NCBI GenBank assembly: GCA_014529385.2 | Contig: CM043960.1 | Span: forward strand, 119,546,543-119,610,542 | Length of the DNA stretch: 64,000 nucleotides | DNA from: Adiantum capillus-veneris | Taxonomy: Eukaryota > Streptophyta > Polypodiopsida > Polypodiales > Pteridaceae | Direction of reading: 5' to 3' | Shown: positions 11,518 through 23,034 of the stretch, one piece after another | Numbering within the stretch: position 1 is the first letter of the stretch | Layout of the letters: every line of letters begins with the position of its first letter | Translations under genes and position numbers: made by a program | Notes under the pieces: generated by a model | What the model was told of the DNA's origin: nothing | Databases searched by the model: none | What the model saw: the letters and a program-made list of their open reading frames with translations, nothing else

Positions 11518-12475
11518 TGTTGACCGCTGGGTCAACAACACAACATAACTCAAGTTTCGTACCAAAGTCTTATCTTTTGCGAGTTATGAAATGCTGCGGA
11601 TTATGGCTATAAACGTCATTTGTAATGAGTAGTTATTCTAGTTTCAGAAGCCGGGGTGCAATGGCACTTCTAGATTGTAAATACAAAGCCATTTGACCCT
11701 TTCAACCCCATTTTTGGTTAAACCTAAGGTAGCCTTAGTATATAAGGTACCTAGGTCATTTTGTCAAGAAGACTTTTATCATAATCAAACTTTTAGCGCT
11801 GCCATCTACTGTGTGTGAGAGAGAAAGAGAGTGAGCGTGAGCTTCATCCTCTTGCTACGCCTGTCTCGCTCAACACATTGGAGATCCGAATGCACCATTG
11901 TTGTAGGCTCGAGGAGAGCTACGCGACAACACCAAGCATTCCACGCGAGACGAAGCGCACACGCCAACACATCTATGAGCTATTTGTGGTCGTAAGTGTA
12001 TCAAACGATGTCTATTTTCTGCGTGCTAGTAGTCTATAGAATCGTGGAGACATAAGCTACACATAGGTACTCATAAATTTCAGTTTCGAGCACTTTCAAA
12101 ATTTTGCTCTGTCATCCTACGCATTTTCCGTAGATGGGTTTAGAGTGAGGGTTTTGAGTGTAGAAGCTTAGGGACAGGTGTATCCTAGTGAGGGGATGGT
12201 GTTCCTTAAGTTTCGTAGGAATCTGGCATGATTAGGTGAGTTACCTTCCGTATGTGTGTATGTGGCTAGCTGGTGTAGTTGAGAGCAGTGAGGTTCTTGA
12301 TTGTGGTTTAGTTGGCCTTCCAGAGTGTTGTATGTGTAGGATGGTCTCAGACTGACAAGCTAGAGAGATTTCCTCCGTGTGCCTATCGTGTCATCTCTGT
12401 TCTCGATTGACATTATGTTGATCTAGGTAGTGTTTGCATGCACTTCATGGGTGTGTGAGTCGCTCCCGTCCAGCA
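11518..12475 (+). repeat. Probable 3' LTR with palindromic terminus
   Basis: Begins TGTTGACCGCTGGGTCAACA, a near-perfect inverted repeat, immediately after a PPT. A TATA-like GTATATAAGG lies at 11738-11747, about 220 bp in. No second copy is present, so the right end is not proven; by 12476 the sequence has become chromovirus gag, so the LTR is either complete before that or truncated there. The open frame at 11815-12039 is probably not a gene. Confidence 0.55.
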
Positions 12476-12740
12476 AAGGACAATGTCCAAAAGTCTCGTA
12501 AGGACAACTCCAACAAAGCTAAAGAGAAGGGAGTTTACAAAGGTAAGAACAAACTCTCTCCTGAAGAGCTTGAGCGTTATCGCAAGGATAACCGGTGTTT
12601 CAAGTGTGGCGAACAAGGGCATGCGTACCGTGCTTGTCCCCAAAAGAACAACCGTCAAGATCCTCCTACAGCTTCCTTCGTTGAAATCCAAGAGGAGGAG
12701 ACTAACCAAACTCATCACAAAGGATCTCCTCTATGACATG
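12476..12740 (+). pseudogene. B0 gag nucleocapsid part
   Basis: Open sequence with a zinc knuckle CFKCGEQGHAYRAC (CX2CX4HX4C, about 12599-12640) preceded by a Lys-rich segment. It is almost identical to 32330-32590 in B1. The capsid region is missing because the element is truncated at about 12476, where unrelated DNA begins. In the intact family it packages the RNA. Confidence 0.82.
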
Positions 12741-13975
12741 CTTGCGGAAAGGTAAGAGAACATGATGCTTTTATTCTCTTTGACCCTGGTTCTACTCACA
12801 ATTTTATATCTATAGAGTTGGCCACCAAGCTAGGCATACAATCCTACGAGATGGGAGATGTCCTACCCGCAGACAGTGCCTTCAAGGGGCAAGAAGCTTC
12901 AGTCACTCCCTTGATGGAGAAATTGAGGCTTCATGTCCAAGGCTATGTGGACAAAGAGTACTTCTTTATCTCTCCTCTCAAGCATGAGGATGTAATCCTA
13001 GGGGCACCATGGTTTGACCGCCTGGCTGCCGATGTTAAATTTCCTAAAAGGAGAATCTCCTTTAACTTCAGGGAAAAAGACATGTATATAGATGCTAAGG
13101 AAATGGGTAACACTATCCCCATTGTACATACAGCATCTTTCAACAAGTCAATAAAGAGCTCTATTTCCGTGTACATGATTTTTGTTAAAGATTCTCAAAA
13201 TGAACCTAATGCTTTAGCAAAAGAAAATAAAAGCAACCAAAAGGAATTAGAGTTATCCAATTTTCTCAAGGGGTTTCAAGATTTTTTTATTGACGACATC
13301 CCTTGTGAGCTACCTCCTAAACGAGGTAATGATGACCGTGCAATTGAACTTCTTCCAGGAAGTTCACCGCCTAACAAAACTCCTTATAGAGTATCTCAAG
13401 CTCAACAAGAGGAGATTATGCGGCAAGTGCATGAGTTAGTTGAGAAGGGCATGGTTAGGCCTAGCTCATCTCCATTTTGCTCACCGGTGCTATTAGTGCA
13501 AAAGAAAGACGGCACATATTGTATGTGTGTCGACTATAGAGCACTAAATAGGATCACTATCAAGAATAGGTTTCCCGTTCCACGGGTAGAAGACCTATTT
13601 GATAAGCTACAAGGATCGACCTACTTCAGTAGGATTGACCTAAAAAGTGACTATCATCAGATAAGGATAGTTGATCAAGATATTGTAAAGACCGCATTTC
13701 GCACCACATTTGGTCTTTACGAATACATTGTCATGCCTTTTGGCTTGACCAATGCACCTGCCACATTCAATCGCTTGATGGAGAAGCTGTTCCGGCCTCA
13801 TCGAACCTTCACTGGAGTGTTCTTTGATGATATTATCATCTACTCTAATTCATTAGACGAACACAAGCAACACCTCCAGGTAATATTTCATGTTTTGAGA
13901 GAAAATAAACTTTATGTTAATCGAAAGAAAAGCACGAATTTTTCTTGCAAGAGATTCAGTATTTAGGTCACATTA
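12741..13975 (+). pseudogene. B0 protease and reverse transcriptase
   Basis: The protease active site reads FDPGSTHNFI at 12779-12811. The DPG form, in place of DSG/DTG, is also present in B1 and B2, so it is a family trait. RT follows with [36 protein letters not shown] and the catalytic VFFDDIIIYS (about 13821-13848). The frame is lost at about 13933, where AGCACGAATTTTTC replaces AGTGAATTTTTC of the second RT copy; B1 has the same lesion. Confidence 0.85.
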
Positions 13976-15146
13976 TCTGTCAAGATGGCATCCAAATGGA
14001 TCCATCAAAGTTAGAGGTAATAAAAGGATGGCCTAAACCAAGGAATCTTCATGAACTAAGAAGCTTTATAGGTATGTGTGCATACTATAGACGCATCATA
14101 GAAAAGTTCTCACAAATTGCGGGACCATTACATGACCTAACAAAGAAAAGCGTTAGGTACACATGGTCTGCTAAGGAGAACAATGCTTTCGAAAAGCTTA
14201 TCTCTCAACCTGTGCTTACACTACCGGATCTCTCAAAACCATTTGAGGTCCAATGTGATTCTTGTGGTGATTGCCTTGGAGATGTTTTACTCCAAGAAGG
14301 GCACACCATAGGCTATGAGAGTCGAAGGATCGACCTTGTTGAGCAAGCTCTAGGCATATATGAAAAGGAACTCCTTGCAGTTCTACATGCCTTAGACTCA
14401 TGGAAGCACTATTTATTGGGGACTCCTTTTATTCTGCGAACGGATCACCAAAGTCTTAAGTACTTCATGACGCAGACCAAGCTCGCCGACAAACAAATGA
14501 GGTGGGCAAGTTTCCTTTCGCAATTTCATTTTCATATTGCTCACATTGCTGGCAAGCATAATCAAGTAGCTGATGCACTCTCAAGACGGCCGAGAGCGAA
14601 TGCCGTTTCCATAGCAACTCACAATGATCTATCTTCAATGATAGATGAGTACGGTATTGATCCCGATTTTAGAGATGTGATTTTAGCCCTTGCATTAGGG
14701 AAGAAAGAAGAACCATTTACTTTACAAGATGGTTATCTTCTCTATGGAAATAGACTATGCGTTACTAACTCACTACGTGAGAAAGTCACATGTATGAATC
14801 TCATGCTCCACCGTATGCGGGGCATAGAGGGATTCAGTCTACCTTAAAGGGAATTGAAACATATTTCTATTGGCATACCATGAAAGTGAACATACAAGAG
14901 TATGTTTCTAAATGTGTGGTTTTCCAAAAGACAAAATTTGATAGAGGGAAGCAACTTGGATTGCTTCAAACCTTTGCTTCAACCCTTGCCAATCCCTAAT
15001 TCACCATGGGAGAGCATATCCATGGATTTTATCTTTGGATTGCCTAAGTCTATCCATGGGAATACGAGAATATGGACGATAGTAGACAGGTTCAGTAAAC
15101 ATGCTCATTTTATACCTGTCAAAAAGACTATCAAAGCCCATAAAAT
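13945..15146 (+). pseudogene. B0 RNase H and integrase N-terminal part
   Basis: RNase H of the Ty3 type with FEVQCDSCGDCLGDVLLQ, YEKELLAVLHAL and TDHQSLKYF. Relative to the second copy it has lost 12 nt (FEKLISQ against FEKLKEKLISQ). An extra two bases near 14788 (GTCACATGTATG against GTCATGTATG in B2) shift RNase H out of frame with integrase. The integrase zinc domain has lost its last Cys (KCVVFQK; B2 has KCVVCQK). The integrase core begins with [14 protein letters not shown] and is cut off at 15146, inside KAHKMA. Confidence 0.83.
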
Positions 15147-16240
15147 GGCACATGTCGTATGTGTGTCGACTATAGAGCACTAAAATAGGTTTCCCGTTCC
15201 ACGGGTAGAAGACCTATTTGATAAGCTACAATGATCGACCTACTTCAGTAGGATTGACCTTAAAAGTGGCTATCATCAAATAAGGATAGTTGATCAAGAT
15301 ATTGTAAAGACCGCATTTCGCACCACATTTGGTCTTTACGAATACATTGTCATGCCTTTTGGCTTGACCAATGCACCAGCCACATTCAACCGCTTGATGG
15401 AGAAGCTGTTCAGGCGTCATCGAACCTTCAGTGGAGTGTTCTTTGATGATATTATCATCTACTCTAATTCATTAGACGAACACAAGCAACATCTCCAGAT
15501 AATATTTCATGTTTTGAGAGAAAATAAACTTTATGTTAATCGAAAGAAAAGTGAATTTTTCTTGCAAGAGATTCAGTATTTAGGTCACATTATCTCTCAA
15601 GATGGCATCCAAATGGATCCATCAAAGTTAGAGGTAATAAAAGGATGGCCTAAACCAAGGAATCTTCATGAACTAAGAAGCTTTATAGGTATGTGTGCAT
15701 ACTATAGACGCTTCATAGAAAAGTTCTCACAAATTGTGGGACCATTACATGACCTAACAAAGAAAAGCGTTAGGTACACATGGTCTACTAAGGAGAACAA
15801 TGCTTTCGAAAAGCTTAAAGAAAAGCTTATCTCTCAACTTTTTCTTACACTACCGGATCCCTCAAAACCATTTGAGGTCCAATGTGATGCTTGTGGTGAT
15901 TGCCTTGGAGCTGTTTTGCTCCAAGAAGGGCACGCCATAGGCTATGAGAGTCGAAGGCTCGACCCTGTTGAGCAAGCTCTAGGCCTATATGAAAAGGAAC
16001 TCCTTGCAGTTCTACATGCCTTAGAATCATGGAAGCACTATTTATTGGGGACTCCTTTCATTCTGCGAACGGATCACCAATGTCTTAAGTACTTCATGAC
16101 GCAGACCAAGCTCTCCGACAAACAAATGAGGTGGGCAAATTTCCTTTCGCAATTTCATTTTCATATTGCTTACATTGCTGGCAAGCATAATCAAGTAGCT
16201 GATGCACTCTCAAGACGGCCGAGTGAATGCGGTTTCCATA
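15147..16240 (+). pseudogene. B0 duplicated RT-RNase H segment
   Basis: The integrase sequence switches at GGCA to RT sequence equivalent to 13510 onward and repeats about 1.1 kb. It keeps the RT catalytic motif VFFDDIIIYS and an unbroken frame from [13 protein letters not shown] (15352) to the end of RNase H (SRRPSECG, 16230). The first copy's frameshift and 12-nt loss are absent. The start of the segment has a small deletion near 15185. It ends at 16240, where it joins directly to LTR sequence. This looks like a second template of the same family joined during reverse transcription. Confidence 0.82.
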
Positions 16241-17442
16241 GCTCCCTTTAAACAAAGGGAATGAGGGACACATGTCAGCTCCCTAGGCCAGATGCCCACA
16301 AGGTGTACCCAATTCCTATTGGATGGCCCTTGAAGTGGACCAATGAGAATTAGGCTAGAGTAAATTTAGCCTAATTAAATTTAAAACACTTAATAAAAAG
16401 AACCAATGAAAATTAAGTCTCCTGGATGATTATTGGACAGCCTGTGAAGGGGTCCAATAGGAATTGAGCAGCCCAATGGGCTACTTAATTCCTATTGGTC
16501 AGAATGGGGAAAGGTCCAATGGGGATTTAATTCATTTAAATCAATTAAGTTTAATTGATTAAGCTCTCACAAAAGAGGAAAGGGGGACACATGTAAGAAG
16601 GCTATCACTTATGCTGCTTAATAACCATTGGCTTGACTTGGGGAGGTCCAATGGGGAGCCTGCAAGAATAAATAGCAAGAGGGCTCGCCCAAGGGAGAGA
16701 GGGGGCTGATTTTTGCAGGGCATTATCACACACACACTCACACAATCTCATGTGTGAAGAAAGAGAAGACTATCTCTTCCCAAGCTTTAATGGAGAGCTC
16801 ATCACCTACTCCAAGCTTGTGAGATAGAAGCCTACATCAACACACTCTTCGCATGTGGATGAAAATCCAACCAAGAGCCAAGCTTGAATGCATGCTCATC
16901 TCCTCTACCAAGCTAATTACTAAGCTAAATCTATGCTAAGATGAGTGATTATGTGAGGAGATGTACATCTTTCTCATAAGATACTCCTTCTTCCTCTCAA
17001 TCTACTCTCATACCCTGGTAGCTCTCACCATCTTCGAAGGTGTGTGAGGTCTTGGGTCTGAGAACGGGGATAATTAAAGTTTTGTTTGCTAAGTGTTTTG
17101 CTTAGTGCATGAAGCTTTCATCTTCATTGCACTAGCTAGTCTTGAAGGAACACAAGGAATTTTATTGTACAATGTCTCTCTTGATGGGAGAAACCATAAT
17201 ACAAAGCCTTTTGGAGGGGGGACCGGCTCCATGCAAATCCGGTCCTCAACTGTTGTCAATAGCTTAATTTCTCTCTCTTTTGAAAGTATTGTTGATGCTA
17301 TCTAACTAGGTGTTATGCTTTTTGTTTCTCTCTCCACCCAAGCACTCTTGTAATTCTCATTAGGAATTTATTCTAATGAAATGCCCACTATGTTCATGCT
17401 AATTTTCGCTACACACAAGTTTTTAGGCCATTAACTGTTACA
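16241..17442 (+). repeat. B0 truncated LTR
   Basis: Matches B1 LTR from GCTCCCTTTA to the terminal GTTACA. About the first 390 bp of the 1,584-bp LTR (TGTCATAATAATC through the CA repeat) are missing. The CCAAT-rich stretch described for B1 is retained at about 16310-16650. The LTR is not followed by a PBS but by a remnant of an inverted LTR start (17443-17450). Confidence 0.88.
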
Positions 17443-17830
17443 TTATGACATTACCTCTCTCTTGAAATCATAGTCGTCCTCGACTATGAGGTAGAAGAGA
17501 TGAAGCCTTAGTCATTAGTCAATCTTAGCGGGTAGAGGATCCCTCTTTACCCTATGACATCTTTCCAAGATGGATGACTAATCCATTTGGTGCTTGGGAG
17601 ACATAGTTGTCGCAATCATGTCTTCTCTTTAGTCCATTTCATTCTCCCAAGTAGAGTGACAAATTCTACTTGGTTTAAGAGACGTCGTCATCACAAACAT
17701 GATTCTAAGCATGCATCCTATTTAAATTTGTGCACAATGAAAACAAAACTAGTATTATAAGACAAAATCATTGGTCATTGAAAAGAAATTTGTAAATTTA
17801 GTTACTCTAATGTAGCATTGTAAGCATTGA

Positions 17831-19090
17831 CAAGGTTCATACTATCCTTAAGCTATATTCCTTGCATCCATCTAGCATCTTCAAAAGGATAATTTTTGAA
17901 CGTAATATGATACCTTCGGATAATCTTACCATGTTGTAGTACCTTGTCTTCATGCTAAAGGATAGCTTCGGGTTGTAGCACCGTACCTCTTCTTGGTCTT
18001 CAAATTCGGGAGGGTCTTCAATAATTGGTTCACTTGGTGGCTCTCCTTTGTAGGGCTTAAGTAGGGTCACATGAAAAGCATTGTGTATGAGCCAATGGTT
18101 GCGCAACTTGAATTGCTAAGCCATCTCATTGATGGGCTTCAAGATTTGGAAAGGTATCTTTTAACTTGCTTAGCATAATACTTTTGATGGCCCTTAGTAT
18201 TTTTGCTTGTCGTTTGCCTCAATCGAGCCTCACGAAACTTAAGTAAGACCCAATCATTTTCTTTGAACGTTAAGACCCTTCTGTGCTTGTCCGTAGCAGC
18301 TTTTTGCCTTTGTTGAGAGATGGATATAGCCTCCTTAATCTTTTGAAAAGATTCTTGTAGGTCACGGCTATACTCATTGGCAGCAAAGATCTTCCCATGT
18401 ACTTTAAGTAGCAAGGGACTTTTAGGTCTTCCCTCAATTATTTCAAAAGGTTATTTTCCCTAGAAGTATGTACAGTATTATTGTAAGTATACTTTACAAG
18501 AGGTAAGTACTTTTCCCATTGTGAGCATTGATCTACTTCTGTAACATAAGTCTTTAGTAGATCAAGTATTGTAAGATTGGCTATCTCACTTTGGCCATCC
18601 GTTTGTGGGTGATAGGCCGCTGAGAAATTCAATCTTGTTCCTAGATTTCAAAGAGACCTTTCCAAAAATTACTAGTCATTCTAGGATCTCTATCTGACAC
18701 GATGGATGTAACAATTGGTAATCCATTGTGTTTGAAAATCTATGATATAAAGAGAGTTGCCATTTGGTGTGCCTTAATAGTTTCTTTGACAGGAACAAAG
18801 TGTGCTTGCTTGATAAACTTGTCGACTATTGTCCATATTCTCGTATTCCCATGATAGACTTGGGTAATCCAAAGATAAAATCCATGGATATACTCTCCCA
18901 TGGTGAATTTGGGATAGGCAATTGCTGGAGTAATCCAGGTTGCTTCCTCTATCATATTGATCTTTTGGCATACTACACATTTTGAAACATACTCTTGTAT
19001 GTCCATTTCATGATAGGCCAATAGAAGTACGTTTCTACTCCTCGGAGAGTAGGTTGAATGCCTCTATGCCGCCCGCATAGGGAGGAGCAT
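17831..19090 (-). pseudogene. B2 integrase with chromodomain remnant
   Basis: Minus-strand pieces: the HHCC zinc domain (HAPPYAG near 19075 and KCVVCQK near 18960); the catalytic core with VSDRDP (about 18700) and YHPQTDGQSEIANLT (about 18600); the basic C-terminal region with FHVTLLKPYKG (18060); and a decayed chromodomain (17850-17960). Several frameshifts lie between them. The chromodomain of this clade is known to steer integration to particular chromatin. Confidence 0.82.
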
Positions 19091-19094
19091 GGGA

Positions 19095-20075
19095 TTCATA
19101 CATGACTTTCTCGCGAAGGGAGTGGGTAACACATAGCCTATTGCCGTGGAGAAGATAACCATCCTACGAGGTAAATGGTTCCTCTTTTTTACCCAAAGCA
19201 AGGGCTGACATTATGTCTCTATAGTTAGGGTCAATAGCATACTCATCTATCATAGAAGATAGATCATTGTGAGTAGCTGTAGACACCGCATTAACTTTTG
19301 GTCGTCATGAAAGTGCATCAACCACTTGATTGTGCTTACCAGCAATGTAAGGAATATGGAAATTAAATTGCGAAAGAAAATTTTCCCACCTCATTTATTT
19401 ATTGGAAAGCTTGGTTTGCCTCATGAAGTACTTGAGACTTTAGTGGTCTATTCATAGAATAAATGGAGTCCCCAATAAATAATGCTTCCATGTGTCTAGG
19501 GCATGTAGAACGTCTATAAGCTCTTTCTTGAAGGACGGATACCATCTTGAGAGATGATATGACCTAAGTATTGAATCTCTTGGAGGAAAAAATCGCTTTT
19601 CTTTTGGTTGAGAAAAAGCTTGTTCTCCCTCAATGCTTGAAAAATCACTTGGAGATGTTGCTTATGTTCCTCCAAGGACTTGGAATAGATGATGATATAA
19701 TCAAAGAACACTCTAGTGAATTTGCGAAAGGGTCTAAATATTTTCTCCATTAGAAAATTGAATGTGGCTAGAGCATTAGTCAAGCCAAAAGGCATAACTA
19801 GATATTCATAAAGGCCAAACGTTGTATGAAGCGCGGTCTTTAGAATATAGTCATCCACTATCCTTATTTGATGATAGCCACTTTTAAGGTCAATCCTACT
19901 GCAGTAGGTAGGACTTTGTAGCTTATCAAATAGATCTTCTACCCGAGGCACGAGAAATCAGTTTTTGGTAGTGATATGGTTTAGTGCTCAATAGTTCACA
20001 CACATACAGTATGTACCATCTTTCTTTGCACTAGAAGGACTGGAGAATAAAATGGAGAGGAGCTAGGCCTCACCA
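19095..20075 (-). pseudogene. B2 reverse transcriptase and RNase H
   Basis: RT from about 20060 to 19530 with [13 protein letters not shown]. The catalytic motif reads VFFDYIIIYS, so the second Asp of the DD pair is Tyr. About 110 codons (end of RT, start of RNase H) are deleted at about 19535, where QDGI jumps to the region of VLHALDTWKHYLLGT. RNase H then continues in broken frames to about 19100. Confidence 0.83.
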
Positions 20076-20760
20076 TCCCTTTGTCAACCAATTCTTGTAC
20101 TTGCCTCATGATCTCCTCTTGTTGATCTTGAGAAATGCGATAAGGAGGCTTGTTAGGCGGTGAGCTTTCTGGAAGGATCTCAATGCAATGGTCATCATCC
20201 CCTCGTTTTGGAGGTAGTTCCATAGGGATATCATCGATGAACACACCTTGGAATCCTTTTAGAAAATTAGACAAGTCTAACTCTTCTTGATTCCTACCAT
20301 CTACATTTGATAAAACATTAGGATCTTTTAGGGACTCTTTGAAAAAAATCATGTACGCAAAAACTGAGATCTTCATTGATTTATCGAAAGTGGTATAGTG
20401 TGACCACACTCACTAGCATCTATATACATGTTATTTCCCCTGTAGGTGAAGTAGATTCTCCTTTCAGGGAACTTTATGTTGGAATCCATGCGATCAAACC
20501 ATGGCACCCCTGGGATAGCATCCTCATGCTAGAGAGAAGAGATGAAAAAGTCTTCTTTGTTGGGACATAGCTTTGGACTTGAAGCCTCAACTTCCCAATC
20601 AAGGGAGTAACAGAGGCTTGCTGTCCCTTGAAAGCTGTGTCAACTGCTACAATATCTCGCATCTCAAAAGCTTGAATGCCCAACTTGGTGGCCAACTCCG
20701 TTGATAGGAAGTTGTGAGTAGAGCCAGGGTCAAACAGGATGAATGCATCATGCTCCCTTA
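20076..20760 (-). pseudogene. B2 protease and RT N-terminal linker
   Basis: The active site FDPGSTHNF is readable at about 20705-20735 on the minus strand. Downstream is KLGIQAFEMRDIVAVD and then the linker to RT with DIPMELPPKRGDDD and EEIMRQVQELVDKGMVRPS (20050-20240). Frames are interrupted at about 20410-20470 and again at about 20030. Confidence 0.8.
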
Positions 20761-21955
20761 CCTTTCCCCAAGCATAGGAGAGAGATGATCCTTTGCAATG
20801 AGCATCCTCTTTTGGAGCTTCGATGGTGGAAGCCCTAGGAGTCTCATTGCGAGCTTTCTACTTGGGGCAAGAACGATAGCCATGTCCTTGCTCCCCACAC
20901 TTAAAACACTTATGGTCTTTGCGAAAAGCTTCAAGCTCTTCAAGAGAGAGTTTGTTTTTGCCTTTGTAAACTCCCTTCTCCTTGGATCGATTGTTGTTGT
21001 TGTTGTTGTTGGAAGTACCTTGGGAAGAATTTTGGGCATTGGTTTTCCCCTTTGCATCATTTTTGTCTTTGTTTTCCATGGGCTTGACATTCCTTCTAGC
21101 CCCTTGTTGGAAATTGATGCGTGAAGCAACCATGGTGTGATGGATTACTTCGGTGATAGAACCAGGCCATTGAGAGTTGACATATTCGCCATCTCTTTAG
21201 GTAATCCTGCACATAACTGTTGCTTTTGCTCGACAAAGTCTATCTTTTGGAAGACAGTAGCCTTGAGATGTAAATCCCAAAACTTGTGTACATATTTGTG
21301 GATAGACTCATGTGAGAGAAGCTTCAAAGTGCATCATTCGGTGAGTACTTTGTCCTTTGCATCGCTTGCAAGAAATTGCTTCATGATGGAAACTCGTAGA
21401 GTTTTCCATGTCTTTGGGGTTTCGTTGTTGCCACGGAGGCTAGCCCACCATTGACGAGCTGATTTCTAGAAATGCATAGCTACATGGTGTAGCTTGGAGG
21501 ACTCTCTGAAGCCCTCGTCTCCAAAGGCCGCATCAAATTGTTGGATGAAGGCCAATACTTTGTCGGTGGCACCAAAGGTGTCATCATAGGTGAGAAAAGA
21601 GATACTCTTTCCTCCCTCTTTGAACTTCTTCAGCTTTTGTGACCTTTGCCATGCAAGGTATGTTTTGTGATGTCCTCCCCTCTTGTATTCTCTAGGAGAA
21701 TAGCTATAGCTTTCATCGGAAGAGGAGGAAGGTGAAGAAGAAGGAGAAGAGGGTGACCTCTTTCTTGCCCTTTTCTTCCTTTGTTTCCTCTTTTCCCTTT
21801 TGGACTGACGAGGAGAAGGACTGTTTGTTGATCTTTTCCTCTTGGGAGGAGTTGGCGATGTTTAGACCGCCGTCTTTGTGGAGCTACATCTTCAAAGGAA
21901 CTTAAAGTTTCATTGCTTTCCTGCTCCTTGGATTCCTCCTCTCGTATGGGAGAGA
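20761..21955 (-). pseudogene. B2 gag
   Basis: Zinc knuckle CFKCGEQGHGYRSC at about 20865-20910, preceded by a Lys-rich stretch containing a run of eight Asn codons (GTT repeat, 20989-21012) that B0 and B1 lack. The capsid domain with the ESIHKYVHKFWDL segment (21250-21320) follows on the upstream side. The Arg/Ser/Pro-rich N-terminal region decays around 21630-21950. Several frameshifts are present. Confidence 0.8.
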
Positions 21956-23034
21956 GTCTCCAAGTCATAGCCATCGGTCTCAACTTTTTTGCTTTCACAC
22001 TCACAAAACTTGTTAGCTTCCTTCAACACCTTTATCATAAACAAAGGAGTTATATCATACCCATCTTCATCGCAAAATTTAGTAAGGGTCACCTCATTCA
22101 CACACCCATCAAGAGTGGCGAGTATTTGATCCCATCCAAAGGGTTCAAATAACTCCTCTGAAAATGGCTCTGGTACACATGTCTCATCTTCTACTAAACG
22201 CTCTAGGATGCAATATTCCTTTCTAAGACTTCCACTCTCAGGAGCTCCGCACATCCAAATATGTGCTTTGCTTTCCAAATTAGTTGTGGAGTTTAATTCT
22301 TTCCCTAGGGTTCGTTCTACATCTCTATAACTATGATCTTTGATACTGATTTTTGTAGTGATCTCTTTGTGTCTCAAGTAGATATAGTCATAGCCCCAGT
22401 CTTGTACCACTTTGAGTTGACGCATGAATGGTCTGCCCAATATAATTTCAAAGTTGCTGCTCTTGTCAAAATTCATTATGGCAAAGGTGTGCTCATACTC
22501 TATGCCACACGAGGATACAACAATGATTTGTTCTAATATTCCTATTCATCTCTCAACGTATCAATCTGCTAATTGCAATCTCATTCGAGTTTTTGTAAGA
22601 GCAGGCTTTCCCCATTTTTTCCATATGTCTTTGGTTGCAATGGAAATTCCTACCCCACTATCTAATATAGCAATCATCTTTACTCCTTTGTACTCAAGTG
22701 GTAAGGTGGTGTTTCCTTTTTCTCCTTCACAGTAGTCACCCACCTTATTTATTGGTACTGGCTTTGTCTGTGGATTCTTAAGCAAGGTGTCATCCATGTT
22801 TTTGTTTGCAAGTTGGTCATGTAAAGGGATTTTCAGCCCCAGGTTTTTGCCCATTTGGCCCCATAGATGCGGTCTAATTTTTAGTAGTTCTAAGAGATAA
22901 AGTGTGCATTGTATAAGAGAAGAAATCAATTCATGCAAGCTCTTGGTATCCATCATTTTTGGTGTGGCTTTCCACTGAGAAGGTACCATTTTAACCTCCA
23001 ATTTTGTTTCAAGTTCTCCTATGAAAGATGGCAA
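21956..23034 (-). pseudogene. Family C protease region
   Basis: The protease begins in the frame of 22561-23034 with a catalytic LDSG (IAILDSGVGIS, near 22660). The second open stretch, 21910-22476, has the distal ILGRPFMRQLKVVQDWG motif typical of the end of retroviral-type proteases in Ty3/gypsy elements. A frame break separates them near 22480-22560. After the protease there is an acidic stretch with no recognised domain before the junction. Confidence 0.7.

Larger units (their letters stand above)
12476..17442 (+). mobile_element. Chromovirus copy B0, rearranged
   Basis: A 5'-truncated Ty3/gypsy element of the same family as the complete copy at 29014-37846. It starts abruptly in the nucleocapsid part of gag and runs through protease, RT, RNase H and part of integrase. 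It then jumps back to RT at about 15147, repeats RT-RNase H, and ends in a truncated LTR (16241-17442). The first half shares several inactivating lesions with B1 that the second RT copy lacks. The element is therefore a mosaic and non-functional. Confidence 0.88.
17443..21955 (-). mobile_element. Chromovirus copy B2 (inverted)
   Basis: Same family as B0 and B1 but on the minus strand and more diverged. Only the first eight bases of its 3' LTR (TGTCATAA on the minus strand, 17443-17450) remain, next to its PPT (17451-17463, AAGAGAGAGGTAA). Then come the 3' untranslated region (17464-17830), integrase with chromodomain, RNase H, RT, protease and gag. It ends at about 21955 inside the Arg/Ser-rich part of gag, where family C gag-protease sequence begins in the same orientation. 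All frames are broken. Confidence 0.87.

Noticed and set aside
12800-13200. Minus-strand frames opposite chromovirus pol (for example 12943-13176 and 32797-33030)
   Set aside because: They are shadows of the protease frame; their conservation between copies only reflects the plus-strand gene.
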